From contig OX459097.1 in assembly GCA_949775045.1 (NCBI GenBank), positions 5,223,185 to 5,287,184 of the forward strand: DNA of 64,000 nt. The letters are read 5' to 3'. Shown here one piece after another: positions 37,013 through 48,700 of the stretch; position 1 is the first letter of the stretch, and every line of letters starts with the position of its first letter. Source of the stretch: Metridium senile (Eukaryota; Cnidaria; Anthozoa; Actiniaria; Metridiidae). The position numbers were made by a program, and so were the translations under genes. The notes beneath the pieces are model-generated. The model saw nothing but the letters and a program-made list of their open reading frames with translations, did not search any database and was not told the DNA's origin.

Positions 37013-37469
37013 AAACTTGCAACAAAAACACGTTTAATGTCATCAAGTTCATTAGCATTCCTCTAAATAGAATTGATGAAATTATAACTAATTAGAGTTT
37101 GGTAAGCCTATTGTTATTATATTCAAAGAGACAAGAAACCGCTGATTATTATGCAACAAAGAGAACAATAATGGGACAGGCTATTGAATGATTATTACAT
37201 TTTCATTGGCTGATAATATTATAACTAATTAAGCGGCGTTGACACGAGCAATTTTTCCTTGACAAGTATCCTTGACAATTTTCATTGCTCGTGTAGACGA
37301 TCAGCAAGATTTCCTTGACAATTTTATATTGACAAGGTTTCCTTGCTCGTGTAGATGATGAACAAGTTTTCCTTGACAAGTTTAAGTTGTGCCCACAATG
37401 CCTTGCATTCAGCAGAGTACTAACATAATATTGGTTCCAGTCCCTTGTCGAGTAAAAAACAAAATGATT

Positions 37470-38000
37470 TATAGTTAAGTCCGATCAACTTGAAGTTTTA
37501 CATGTGAAAAGTAAACACCAAAAGAAAAATTTTATTCTTTTCACTTTTACAAATGTTACGATTTTTGGCGGGAAAATGACGTCACCAATTTTAGTGGGAA
37601 ATTGAAATAGAGGGTTATGCAAAATTTTAAAATGCGCATTTGAAAGAACTCATTGAGATATGTTCAAAACCGAAGAGATAACAGTCAAAGTCAAATTTAA
37701 TCAAAATATATGATTTTTGAAGTTTAGAAATGTTTTCTATTTTACATTCAAAAAATTATAACTTTAGATTAAATTTGACTTTGACTATTATCTCTTCGGT
37801 TTTGAACGTATCTCAATGAGTTCTTTCAAATGCGCATTTTAAAATTTTGCATTACCCTCATTTTAGATTTTCCTCTAAAATTGATGACGTTATTTTCCCG
37901 CCAAAAATCGTAACATTTGTAAAAGTGAAAAGAAGAATTATTTTCTTTGGGTGTGTACTCTTCACATATAAAATTTGAAGTTGATCGGACCTAACTATAA
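37470..38000. mobile_element. 0.53-kb palindrome
   Basis: Arms of about 240 bp: GTCCGATCAACTTGAAGTTT at 37480 pairs with its complement ending near 38000, through TTTTGGCGGGAAAATGACGT and ACCGAAGAGATAACAGTCAA. Confidence 0.75.
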
Positions 38001-38165
38001 AAAGTTATTCAAAATCACGCTTAAAAACGCCGATTTCAGTACACTGCCAGCCCAGCGTGAAAGTTTGGTAAGCCTATTTTTATTATATTCAAAAACACAA
38101 GAAACCGCCGATTACTGTGCAAGAGAGAAAACAATGGGGCAGGGTGGTGAATAGTAACTATATAC

Positions 38166-38275
38166 GATAGTCACTTCGGCCGGCTAGCAATATTAGATAT
38201 ATTGCAGTCAGCTTCGGGCTGCGCCCTCAGCTGACTGCAATATATCTAATATTGCTGCCGGCCTCAGTAACTATC
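38166..38275. repeat. Short palindrome next to the composite element
   Basis: AGCAATATTAGATATATTGC and its complement around a TCGGGCTGCGCCC centre. Confidence 0.6.
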
Positions 38276-39229
38276 TAATACTTAGTAATACATTCAACAT
38301 TTGAATTTCAGCCTATTTTGTATCTCTGTAAGAGATTGGACGGCAATTTTTTAGGAAACAAATTCAGTGGTTGGATGATTTTAGAATAAAGAAATAGTTG
38401 AATCAATTAGTCTGTTTATTTATTTAATAATATTGAGTATGTACTAGCTTTATTCCCTGCAGAAAGAAATTTGTTTTCATTATTTTGGTTATTTTTTATT
38501 TATTTTTTATTTTTTTATTATTCAAATCATTTACATCAATACATATATCCAAATACGACCAATTATAACTATTGATTAGTAGATACAAAAAACTATTTCT
38601 CTATATCACTAAATGCCATTTTTTTAAATAAATGGGTTAAAAGCCATAATTAAGATTTAAAGAAATTATGTATTTTTTCATATTTCTTCAAATGTGAGAT
38701 ACTTTTTGATTTTTTTTTGCTATTTTATATTTTGGCTATTTTCTATTTGATTATAAATTCCTTGTTGATTTTCTTTCTTCCTACTCTACTCTCTTTTTTA
38801 TTATTTTTCTTTATACCTTGTTATCTTTTAAGATTAAATTGTTGTCAGGGATTTCCCCTTTGCTAGCTTGGGTTGGATGGGAAGATCCAAAACTGAATAG
38901 AATAATTGCCATTGGTTGCCTTCTTTGTTTCTTTTTAGTTATTTTTTTAAAATTTTGTTATAGGTTTCTAGCTCACTTTTTCTGTTAACTGTTTTCTTTT
39001 GTTGCTGTATCTTTCTTTTAAATATTTTAAATGTCATCTACTTTTTCATCCCATTTCTCTATTTCCCATTTATTTATTTATTTCATATTTCATTTTCTAC
39101 ATTTCATGTTATTTTTCAAGACTTTTTCTTATTCTAAGTAAAAGAGATTTAGTAAAAGTATTTTCTTATTCATTTTAAAAAATCGATAGTTTAACACATT
39201 TTTATCGATGTTTGATTTTCGTGTTTTGG
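38276..39229. other. T-rich intergenic sequence, nothing recognised
   Basis: Low-complexity T/A-rich stretch with (TTTA)-like runs. No gene or element was recognised. Confidence 0.5.
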
Positions 39230-39521
39230 GTCAAAACCGCGAAATGTGGTATCCAAATTACCCGCGTGACGTCATCTTAAACAAATATATGACGTCCGGC
39301 CCGCATGATAGACGCAACCAATCAGAACCATGTATGACGTCGAAGATAGAACGGATCTGACCAATCACCTTAGAGCTTTTTCCTCAATCACGTGACAAAA
39401 TAGATCAAAACAAAGAAGAACACAGCAAGGCAGCATTTACATTTCCAGCAAAACAACGTGGAATTTTGCTCGAAAATACTTGGTTTTGACTGTTTATCGC
39501 TGTACAAACTACTAGGTAACC
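39230..39521 (+). promoter_or_regulatory. Probable YPEL5 promoter and leader
   Basis: Within 260 bp of the ATG are a full CRE palindrome TGACGTCA (39267-39274), two further ATGACGTC half matches (about 39289 and 39334), two CCAAT boxes (AACCAATCAGAA near 39317 and GACCAATCAC near 39359) and a CACGTG E-box core near 39391. GC content rises here. This is the densest promoter-like motif cluster in the window. Confidence 0.6.
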
Positions 39522-42500
39522 ATGGGAAGGATATTTCTGGACCATCCTGGAGGCACTAGGTTATATTCTTGCGCCAATTGTGACACAGTGTTGACGAATC
39601 GATCGGAGCTCATCTCCATGGTAGGTTATCGGTCGACCGAAAAAATAAATATTAAACGTATATGTGTTTATTTGCCAACCAAACGAGCCCAATCTGATGT
39701 AGTTTTGTGACTAACAACTCACAATTTACACTGTTAATCATGAACTCTTAGAGCTTTTGTTGATATCTCTTGTAAGTCTTGATTTTTTTGCACCAAGAAT
39801 TAGACGTAAATTTCGCCAAGGCGCAAGATAGAAATCTTCTCGGTCGATTCAAAACTAGCAGCTCCCGAAGTCTTTCTGCCCGTTTCGCTATTGTTGCTCC
39901 AGCAACTTGATTTTAGTATCTATATGTATATTTATTATGCCATGTTGTTTTCAAATCTGAGATGGCCGATCTCATTTCGACTAAACGTCTACACTAGAAA
40001 AATTTATGTTTGTATAAGCTTATTGGTGAAAATCTGGTCAAATTTTACTAATATATTTTCACTGTTGACATAAACATGCATGCAAATCCTTTCCACTTCG
40101 AAGTAATGACTCTTGCCATCGCAAAGTATAAGAGTAAAAGCAACTGAATTAGTGAAAGTCCACATATTATATCACATATTATTGACAAGAAATTTCCTCA
40201 CGGACCTGAAATGGTTGTCTGAAACGTTGAAGCCTAAAATCAAAGCGATTTATATTTGCAATTTTATATTATTATAATGTTAAATTTATACCACCTGTAT
40301 CCAAGCAGAAATAATCCATTCTTGATTCAAACTCAAATATGCAAAAATCACCATGTTAGAAATATTGAGACTTGAAAATCATTGTTATGATAATTTTGAA
40401 AATAGGAAAAATGCCACACGTTATTAAATGGTCGGTCATTGATATTTAAAGCGATTTTTCTAATATATTATAAATTGTATCTTAGATATCGTAAAATAAA
40501 TAACAAATGCAAATTTTCAAGCAAATGTTTAAATTATTTTCACAAGGGGAGTGGGTAATAGAAAAGGAAGTATATAATAATTTGATTGACAACTTTCCAT
40601 ATATGGTCATGTCATAATCCCTAAAACAGTACATACAGCTTGAAAGCTTGGCCATAAAATTCAATTAACTTGAAAAAATCATGAGGTAAAAAAATATATA
40701 AACTGTTTGTACTTGGATGAGATGAGCATTTATTTTTGTGTAATGTTCAAATCACATTTAAAAATATTGTAACAAAATATTTGGTATTTAGAAAATATTG
40801 TTGACATTTTTCATTATGAAAGATGGCAAAAAGTTGATTCTTCATGTTGATATTTCTGTGAACTTACGAAACCCATATTCTTTTTGGCAAATAATTGTTT
40901 TACCAGCTGCGTAAATGTTAACAATTAATTGAAATTGAACAAAACTGTTTTTCAATCTATTAATGTATTGTAATTGTGTTGATACAGAGGTTTACTGGTT
41001 CAACAGGAAGAGCGTTTCTATTCCATAAAGTGTAAGTATATAAGTGGACATACAGTGATGTATTTTGTTATGGTTTTGCCAACCAACCATTGTTATTTAG
41101 AAAAAAGAAAATTACAAAATCTACTGTGAAAATAGTTGGCAAATTAGCATCACAATACCAACACTTGTAAACACCATGCTCATTTATAATTAGCTTATAG
41201 TATTAATTTTCAATATATGTCAGTTGTCATGGTGATTAATAAATGCTAACATGTCGCTGTGACTTCATTTTCAGTGTAAACTTGACCCTTAGTGAAGTTC
41301 AAGACAGAGTTATGGTAATACAAACATTGTTTATATTATGTATATAGAACCTTTAATGTACTTGCCAGTGCTTTTTAATTTACTCTCTAGAGACAGCTGG
41401 TAAAGTGTTGTGATGTAAATACTGAAATGTTGTTGTAGTGAGTGTTTCAGTTTCAAAAGTATAAGCCATGTGCACTGGCTATTGTGACACTTGTGGAAAT
41501 TCCCCAAATTAAAACATAAGATAACCATAATATTATTTTGTTTAAAATGCATTTACATAAACTTGAATGCATTCAATGACAATTCTATAGGTAATTCCAC
41601 GTTGAATTTCACGAGTCCAAAAATGAATTTTCCTTGAATCTCATTTCTTCAATTTAAGCTTCAAAAATCAGACGCGCGTGTTCCGCCGTTCCCGCCATGC
41701 GATTCAGAAACCGGATGAGAGGGTATTCCACGCTAAATACCCTCGCATCCGGTTTCGTTCTCAGCCAATCAGCGCGCTTTAAAATAATGAAGTATGAGAT
41801 TCTACCAAAAACTTGCCTATCAACATAGGATTGATTATTTGATATCATTGGTTAAGATTAGGTCATCATTGATAATATATTTGTTATTTGGAAGGTATTT
41901 ATTGAAAGGGTGTGACGGGAGGTCATATGATGTGTTAGTATATCATTGACTTAGAGGGTGGGGGGAGGGGGTGGAAACCACAAAACTGCACCCCAAAAAC
42001 CGCACAAATAATTGCTAAAAACCACATCAACCACAAGATTCGTAAAACCATAAATATCTGTATAAAAAAAAAACACAACACCGCACAAAAGAAATAACGC
42101 AAATCCGCATCACTGCAAACCCTAACACCGCCCTCTTGACTTCTCTTGTAGCTGACTGGTCGACATATGGTGAGAGATGTTTCCTGTAAGAACTGTGGCA
42201 CTAAACTAGGTTGGATGTATGTAAGTATCATTTCCATTTTGCCATTACAAATATATCAAAACTTATTGTCACAATTTTTAAACTGACTGCTAAAAACACA
42301 ATTTTGTGCTTAATAAAAAAATAAATGCTTGTTTTACTGACAGGAATATGCAACTGAAGAAAATCAGAGATATAAGGTATGTTTGACATTTCAGTATATA
42401 GTTTACCTAAATATTGCAAGAATGTTGTCCTGACTTTTGTAATTTTAGTGGGTTCAAGGAATTTATTTTTGTTGTTGTTCCTTTCTTACTAAATTACTCT

Positions 42501-42942
42501 TCTTTTTTCATGATGTGACAACATTCTTGCAAAAATAGGTGTAAATCTAATATTAATAAATAGCCAAAGTCCACCAAGGTTGTCAGAGCAATAATAATTG
42601 AGCAATAAGAGGGGTGACAAATGGTACCTTGCCAACTTTTGACCCATGCAATCTCTGCGATAAGTCTCGAAATCTCGTGTTTCCATGTTTTTTGTTAGTC
42701 TCGATCCCCCCCCCCCCCCCCAACCCATTTATTTTCTAAAAAGTCTCATTCTCAGATTTTACCATGTTTTGTCGAAGAAATGTGTTACCCTTTGCCCACC
42801 TTGTTTGAAATAGGTGTTTCTTAGAGCTAGAAGTTATAATTTATTATTAACATTAATGTATAATTTTATCTAGGAGGGCCGTGTCATCTTAGAAAGAGCT
42901 CTTGTGACAGAAAGTGAAGGAATTGAAGAGATTAGTGATTAA
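39522..42942 (+). CDS. YPEL5: Yippee-like protein 5
   Basis: Small zinc-binding Yippee protein; human YPEL5 associates with the CTLH (MAEA/RanBP9) ubiquitin ligase and with centrosome and spindle structures. Six coding exons: 39522-39620, 40988-41031, 41275-41314, 42152-42220, 42344-42376, 42874-42942; phases close and give 117 residues (human 121). The protein runs [98 protein letters not shown], and is nearly colinear with human. The two CxxC pairs (SCANC and SCKNC) that bind zinc are intact. The acidic C-terminus (GIEEISD) replaces the human EEHVPSDNS tail. Start ATG is in CCATGG context. Confidence 0.96.
41640..41860. repeat. Short inverted repeat with CCAAT box in a YPEL5 intron
   Basis: AACCGGATGAGAGGGTATT and its near complement (41742-41760) flank CCACGCTAA; AGCCAATCAGCGCG follows. 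Probably a MITE remnant. Confidence 0.45.
42706..42721. repeat. Poly(C) run, 16 bp
   Basis: Homopolymer of C in the last YPEL5 intron. Confidence 0.95.
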
Positions 42943-45765
42943 TAATGCAAGTAGGAATAATAATTATAATAATGTATAGTAAATTTTGATATTATCCATC
43001 ACTTGCAATGCTATTGCATCCATATCACTAATCAAATGTATCCTTAAAGGGATAATCAATGTAAATATTGTATATATATATTCAAGTCTTTCAGACAAAT
43101 TTGTTATCATATATACAACTGCAAGCTAGAGCTTTATGAACTTCTGTTGAACAATAAGATTCTCATAAGAAAGTTGAAAACCTAAGGACTTGACTAGTAT
43201 TGATACAACAACTACAAGCTAGAACATTATGAACTTCTGTTGAACAATAAGATTCTCATAAGAAAGTTGAAAACCTAAGGATTTGACTATTGATCAGAAG
43301 TTGTATAACAATTCTGGCGAAAATATAGCCATTCAAAGTTTTAAATTTTGTATTCAATTTGGAATAAGCACAAAATGTAAACTTTCAATATATTTTTTTC
43401 TTTTGGTAATTTGTATGATAATTTTACAAAATTATCCATTTTTCTTAGAAGCTTTCTAAGCCAAATTAAAATTCCACTAGCCACGATTATATCAGATGTT
43501 CAGAAATTGGTTGTTTCTCTACAGTTTTTGTGACCATCTGATAATCAGGTTAAAATCTCACAAGAGCAAAAACCAGTGAAAACTATTGTAAATATTAAAT
43601 TCAATATAGTAATTTCACAGAATTGGTGTTAATAATTTGCTGAACTGTTCAAATGAAATTTATCGCCGGCGCTTGCATGCTCAATTTATTTTGCATTCAG
43701 TTTTATCAATGCATTTTTCTTGTGCTTATAATTTAAAACCAAGACTTTGTAAATGATAGTTCACTATTCATAGAATATTACAATGTAATGTTACATTATT
43801 GTGTATTTTCCTTTAAATTAACTTTGCATATGACTAACTTGCTTTCTACAAGTGATAAACAGAAAGGAAAGAGGAATACGCCAGTGCAGAATCAAGATGA
43901 GGCCTGTGACGAGTGAAGTACCACAAAGGCATTTAGACCTGGGTGCACCAATAGCAAAAGGGCATCACTGTTCCATGTAATTAACAATCCCAAGTGCCTT
44001 TGTGGGACTTAACGCGCACCATGCTGCAACTCAATTCTGCAATGGTGTATTGTGGCAAGGCAGCTTGAAAATTGGGATAATGGGATAGTTATGCGTGTAC
44101 AGTGTGGCAGTGTTTAGTGAAGCCACCAGCCTGCAAGCATTGTTACAATCTTTTGAAGTGGGAGAGAAGGAATCCACAATCTTTTGAAGTGGGAGAGAAA
44201 AGGAGGAATGTGATTTAAAGATGCTATTTGTTCTCTACTTTACGAATGGTTTCTTCAACAAAAACAACAAAAATTTCTACAGAACCCCAATGAAATGTTC
44301 ATCACCTATACACCGAGGAAGACTGAATTTTTCTTTCTGCATTTAGGTGAGTAAATATACTCAGAAAATAATTATTTATATTACAGTACTAGTACCATCT
44401 GGAGTGAATGGTGAACATTAGTTTATTATCACATCAAAGAGTACAGCTTATTATTGATAGTCTTGATAGCACAGCCTTTTGAGGCAGTATGAGAAATTTC
44501 TATTACTGCAGTGAATTATTGTTTGATTGATCAAAATGAAAATGTCTTCTAAAATTGTTATAATGTACACATTTGATGAGTTAGCCTGTCTGCAGTCGTC
44601 CCCTACCTTCCCCTTCAGGGGATGGTGATAGCTGTACACATTCTTATTAGTGTTTGATGACATGATTTGATCAAATCATCAGGATATAAAACTGCAGTCA
44701 AATGCAATTACGAATGAAAATTGATTGAAATACACCAAATTGAAATATGGCAACAAACTTGAATTACTCTTGTTCTAGACAGAGCTGGTAGCTTCTTAAT
44801 ACATGTGAAAAATCTCTTGCATTCCATAATCTTTATGTGCTACATGTATATCAAAGGCTAGCTAGTCTACTGTCAACAATAGTTACCCAAATTGGCAGCC
44901 ATATAAACTATTTCAATTTGTTATAAATGGAAAGTAAAAAACAGTAGAAATTTTAAAATATACAAAGACGATACACATCTTTTCTAACTGTTTGGACAGA
45001 CATTCTACAAATTTCAAAACCTTTAACTACAAACACAAAGGGCATCTATTTCAACTGTATCTTTTTATTGTTCAAAATCTTTTTGTTCAGGATATTTTCA
45101 TCTTTTCTTGTTTGTTTTTGTCTTTATTTCTTCATCCATTGTGGTTTTTCTTTTCTTTTTTAAATATATTTTTTCAATTTTTTTATACATTTTTGTCTTG
45201 TTGGATTTGATTTCCATAGAATAAAAGCAGTGTCTGATAAGACACGAGTGATGCTTGCTACACATCACTGGAAGGTTGTCATACATATTCATAGCAAGTG
45301 CAATAACATTTAAAATGGTTCAATTATCGAGAAATGAAGTTTGCTAGCTAAGCAAACATGTTGAAATGAAGCCTTTAGTAAAGATAAACAGTACATAGGC
45401 ATATATGAATAATATTATACACGAGATATCTGCATGATTAAAAAAATCTAAGTTGATACATTTGTTCATGAAATGAAATTTGCCACTGACAATCATAGCT
45501 TTGTGTCTGATAAATGCTATATTGTTGTTTCACCTAATTCTAACTACATTCATATGAAAGAAAAAATGAAATTTTACCAGCATGATATTTGCATCACATC
45601 AAACAAAATAATTATCAAATCTTGGATGCATTCATTTTGGCACTACAATCTTAAATACAAAATAATGGCATATAATAATAATTATTAACATATTTGTTTT
45701 TGCATAAGTTGTGATTTGAGGCATCTTGTAGTCTTTTTGTGTTGAGTATAATAGTGTCAATATTC
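42943..45765. other. Convergent intergenic region between YPEL5 and the BET gene
   Basis: Must hold both 3' untranslated regions, but no clear canonical poly(A) signal for YPEL5 was found nearby. A two-copy 85-bp tandem repeat lies at 43125-43290 (TTATGAACTTCTGTTGAACA in each). A short inverted pair CCACAAAGGCA / TGCCTTTGTGG lies at about 43921-44007. Otherwise no gene-like signal. Confidence 0.5.
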
Positions 45766-48700
45766 TTAATTTAGAAGATTTTCAGCCTCAAATGAGGCCA
45801 TAATATCACTCTGCTCATTCATGTTGATTGTGCCAGCCATCTGAAATAGAAACAAAACATTGAATTAGCTACTGATATGGGGTAATTCACAAACAATACC
45901 ATAATTATTACAGGTGCTACAGTGGAACCCTTTAATCCGGGCACTGAAGGGACAGCCAAAAGTGGCCGTATAACGGGGTGGCCATATTAAGTGGGTAAAT
46001 TTTATAGAAAATGTATGGGCATGCATTTCGTCAGGACCTATAAAACTGAACGTAATAACGGGGTGGCCGTATTAAGCGAGGTTCCACTGTATCGTCAAAT
46101 AGCAATAAGGTGATCATCAATATGTCCTCCTTACATCACCACCACCCACAATTCACTCACTCGCTGTCATTAATTAATATCATTATCTTGTATGTGAGCT
46201 GAGGTGTGTGACAAAATACATAACATAGAGGTAATGAGTGCGAGTCTCCCTGATTAGTAGGGCACTTGTGTCTGCATGCTAAATACATGGAGACATTAAA
46301 TAAGTGATATTTTTTTGTAAGCTTACAGCTTCTCTCTTGCGTCTCTCAGCTTCACGAGCTCTATTTCGCTCCATCATTTTCTTTTCTTCTTGTTTAGCTT
46401 TCTCTTCGTGGTGCTTCATTCTTGCTCTCTCTAGGATTTCCTCTTCTTCTCTTTCCCTGTATATACAAATGAATCATTTGATTAGAATACTATCATGACA
46501 ATCTTTGTGGTAAATTATGCAACTGAGCAACAGATGTTGCTCATGAAGCAGTTAATCATATGCAAATAACCAGTTTGCTCTGACTCATGGTGCTTTTTGT
46601 TATATTAACAAAGTAAGACTTTGCATGCATTTAATTAAAGTTGGACTTTGCGTGCATTTATTCAAAGTTAGACTTTGCATGCATTTAATGAAAATTGGAC
46701 TTTGCGTGCATTTGCATATGCATGGCTGCTTTGTAGGAAAGCTCTATTGCATTAGAAAAGCCTAAACATTTTTTTAATGATTTAATAAATATTTCTTAAA
46801 GGTTATATGTATCATAATTAAATAGGGTTTTACCGTTTCTTTTCTTCTGCTTGTCTTGCTCTCTCCACTTCTGCTTGTTCTCGTCTCTGTTGTCTTTGCT
46901 CTTCTTGCACTTTCAAGGCTTTTTCCTGTGATTTTAAATGATCATAATTTTGTATTTCTTTATTACATCATGTGCATTTCAGACTGTTAGAATAATTCTG
47001 ATTCAACCAAGAACTGGTCATTTTAAATGTGGGTGATTTGGGATTTCATTAAATGATTTTCTAAAGTTGTTCATTGCAAATAGTTTTCGTCCAAAATCAA
47101 AATTTTCCCTAGTAAATTGAAAAAAGACTGTTTTTGAAATAATTCTGATTCAACCAAGAACTGGGCATTTCAAATGTGGCCGATTTTTTATTTCATTAAA
47201 TTATTTTCTTAAATTTTTCACTTCAAAGAGTTTGCATCCAAAATCAAAATTTCCCTGGCTTGTAAATTTAAAGAACAATTCAGCCTTCTAACAGAAGTTT
47301 GGCATACCTTTTCACTTTTGTCTCTGGCCTGTTGTTTGAATTTCTCAAAGCTGCTATTGGACGCTGATCTTGGTAAGGAAGGAGCATTGGACTGAACACT
47401 TGACCAGGCAGGTTTATGTCTGATGGTCTTACTTAAGCCATCCTACAAAGATGAAGAAACATTGACAACTAGAAGATCACTTTAATCTACCATGAAATAT
47501 TTGTGTGATGTCGAACAACCAAGCATGTTAACATTACTGTGGTAGTTGACTTAAGTTGGTTCAAAACATCATGAGTAATCTATTTATTACAAATTGTACA
47601 AAAAGATTGTGAAACTTTTTATTTATAATATACTGAAAAACTAATTGGTACTCTGCAGAGTACAGTTTAATTTTACTCCTCTCGTCCAATCAGAATCAAG
47701 TAATTTTTTACAGTATATTACAAGTACCATAATAGTATTATCTGTTCAAGGGTTTAATTGTCAGCAAAGTATTCTTGTTGTTATTCATCACTGGAGGGTG
47801 TCAGACATTATTTTTTTAGTTATATTTACCTTTTTCATTCCAGTTTCTGTTTTTTGTCCTGTTGATGTATCTCAAAGTTAATAAAAGAACAACAAAATTG
47901 ATACATTTACATGAATCGTTTCTATAGTTTCAGATTAATAATAATGATCACAATAATACCATGAGTTCAACAACGCTTTACAATTTCAATTTAATATAAT
48001 GATTATATGTGCATTATAATTAAATATTATCATTATTGTATATGAAATTATCCCAGGATAAACACACACAACTACAACCTCTGAAAATTTTGAGCCCCAT
48101 TTATTTACTGATAGATTTCAGTGTATATCAATATCATTATTGTATTATCAATGTCAGAATACAATCAATTACAAACCTATTGAAGCTAAAGAAGATCCTG
48201 GTAGTTCACCAATTGAGAATGTCAGCCCTGTTCCTCCTGAAAGCAAAAACAAATCCCATTAATAAAGTCAAATACAACAAATTTGTGTACTGTCTTGGCT
48301 TCCTACAAACCCTAAAACTATTTACCAACTTATGGCTGTTACAATGACTCTCAATCATCATTGTTTATAATGTAAAGGCCCAGGCAAACAGTTTCAACAC
48401 TTGCTTCAACATCCATTCGATTTTGTTGAATAGCAATGTTTAAACGCTTTTAAACTCTTTCAACATTGTTGAAACGTGTTGAATCGATGTTGAAAGAGTT
48501 TGAAATCAAGCAGATATTGAAGAAAATGTTGAGACCATTTGCCAGGCCTTTATGAATCTTCTGTGTGATGATTTGAATAACTTTAGAGAATTATTAAAGC
48601 TTTGCAATTATCATCATTTTAGGAATGGGTATTTGTACTACAGCTTTAACCTTGAAAAAAATAATATCATGCACTATAAAAAAAACTGGAAATTGTATCG

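Larger units (their letters stand above)
36645..38165. mobile_element. Composite element with long inverted ends
   Basis: Left end TAGTTACTATTCACCACCCT at about 36650 is matched by its complement at 38130-38164 (about 45 bp). Inside are a tRNA-like segment (36930-37012), direct repeats (GTTTGGTAAGCCTATT at 37096 and 38064), an unrelated GCTCGTGTAGA repeat region (37240-37390) and a palindrome at 37470-38000 whose arms start GTCCGATCAACTT. It appears to be several insertions nested in one another. Confidence 0.6.

Noticed and set aside
42489..42728. 79-residue minus-strand ORF with Gly run
   Set aside because: The Gly run is the antisense of a poly(C) tract in a YPEL5 intron.
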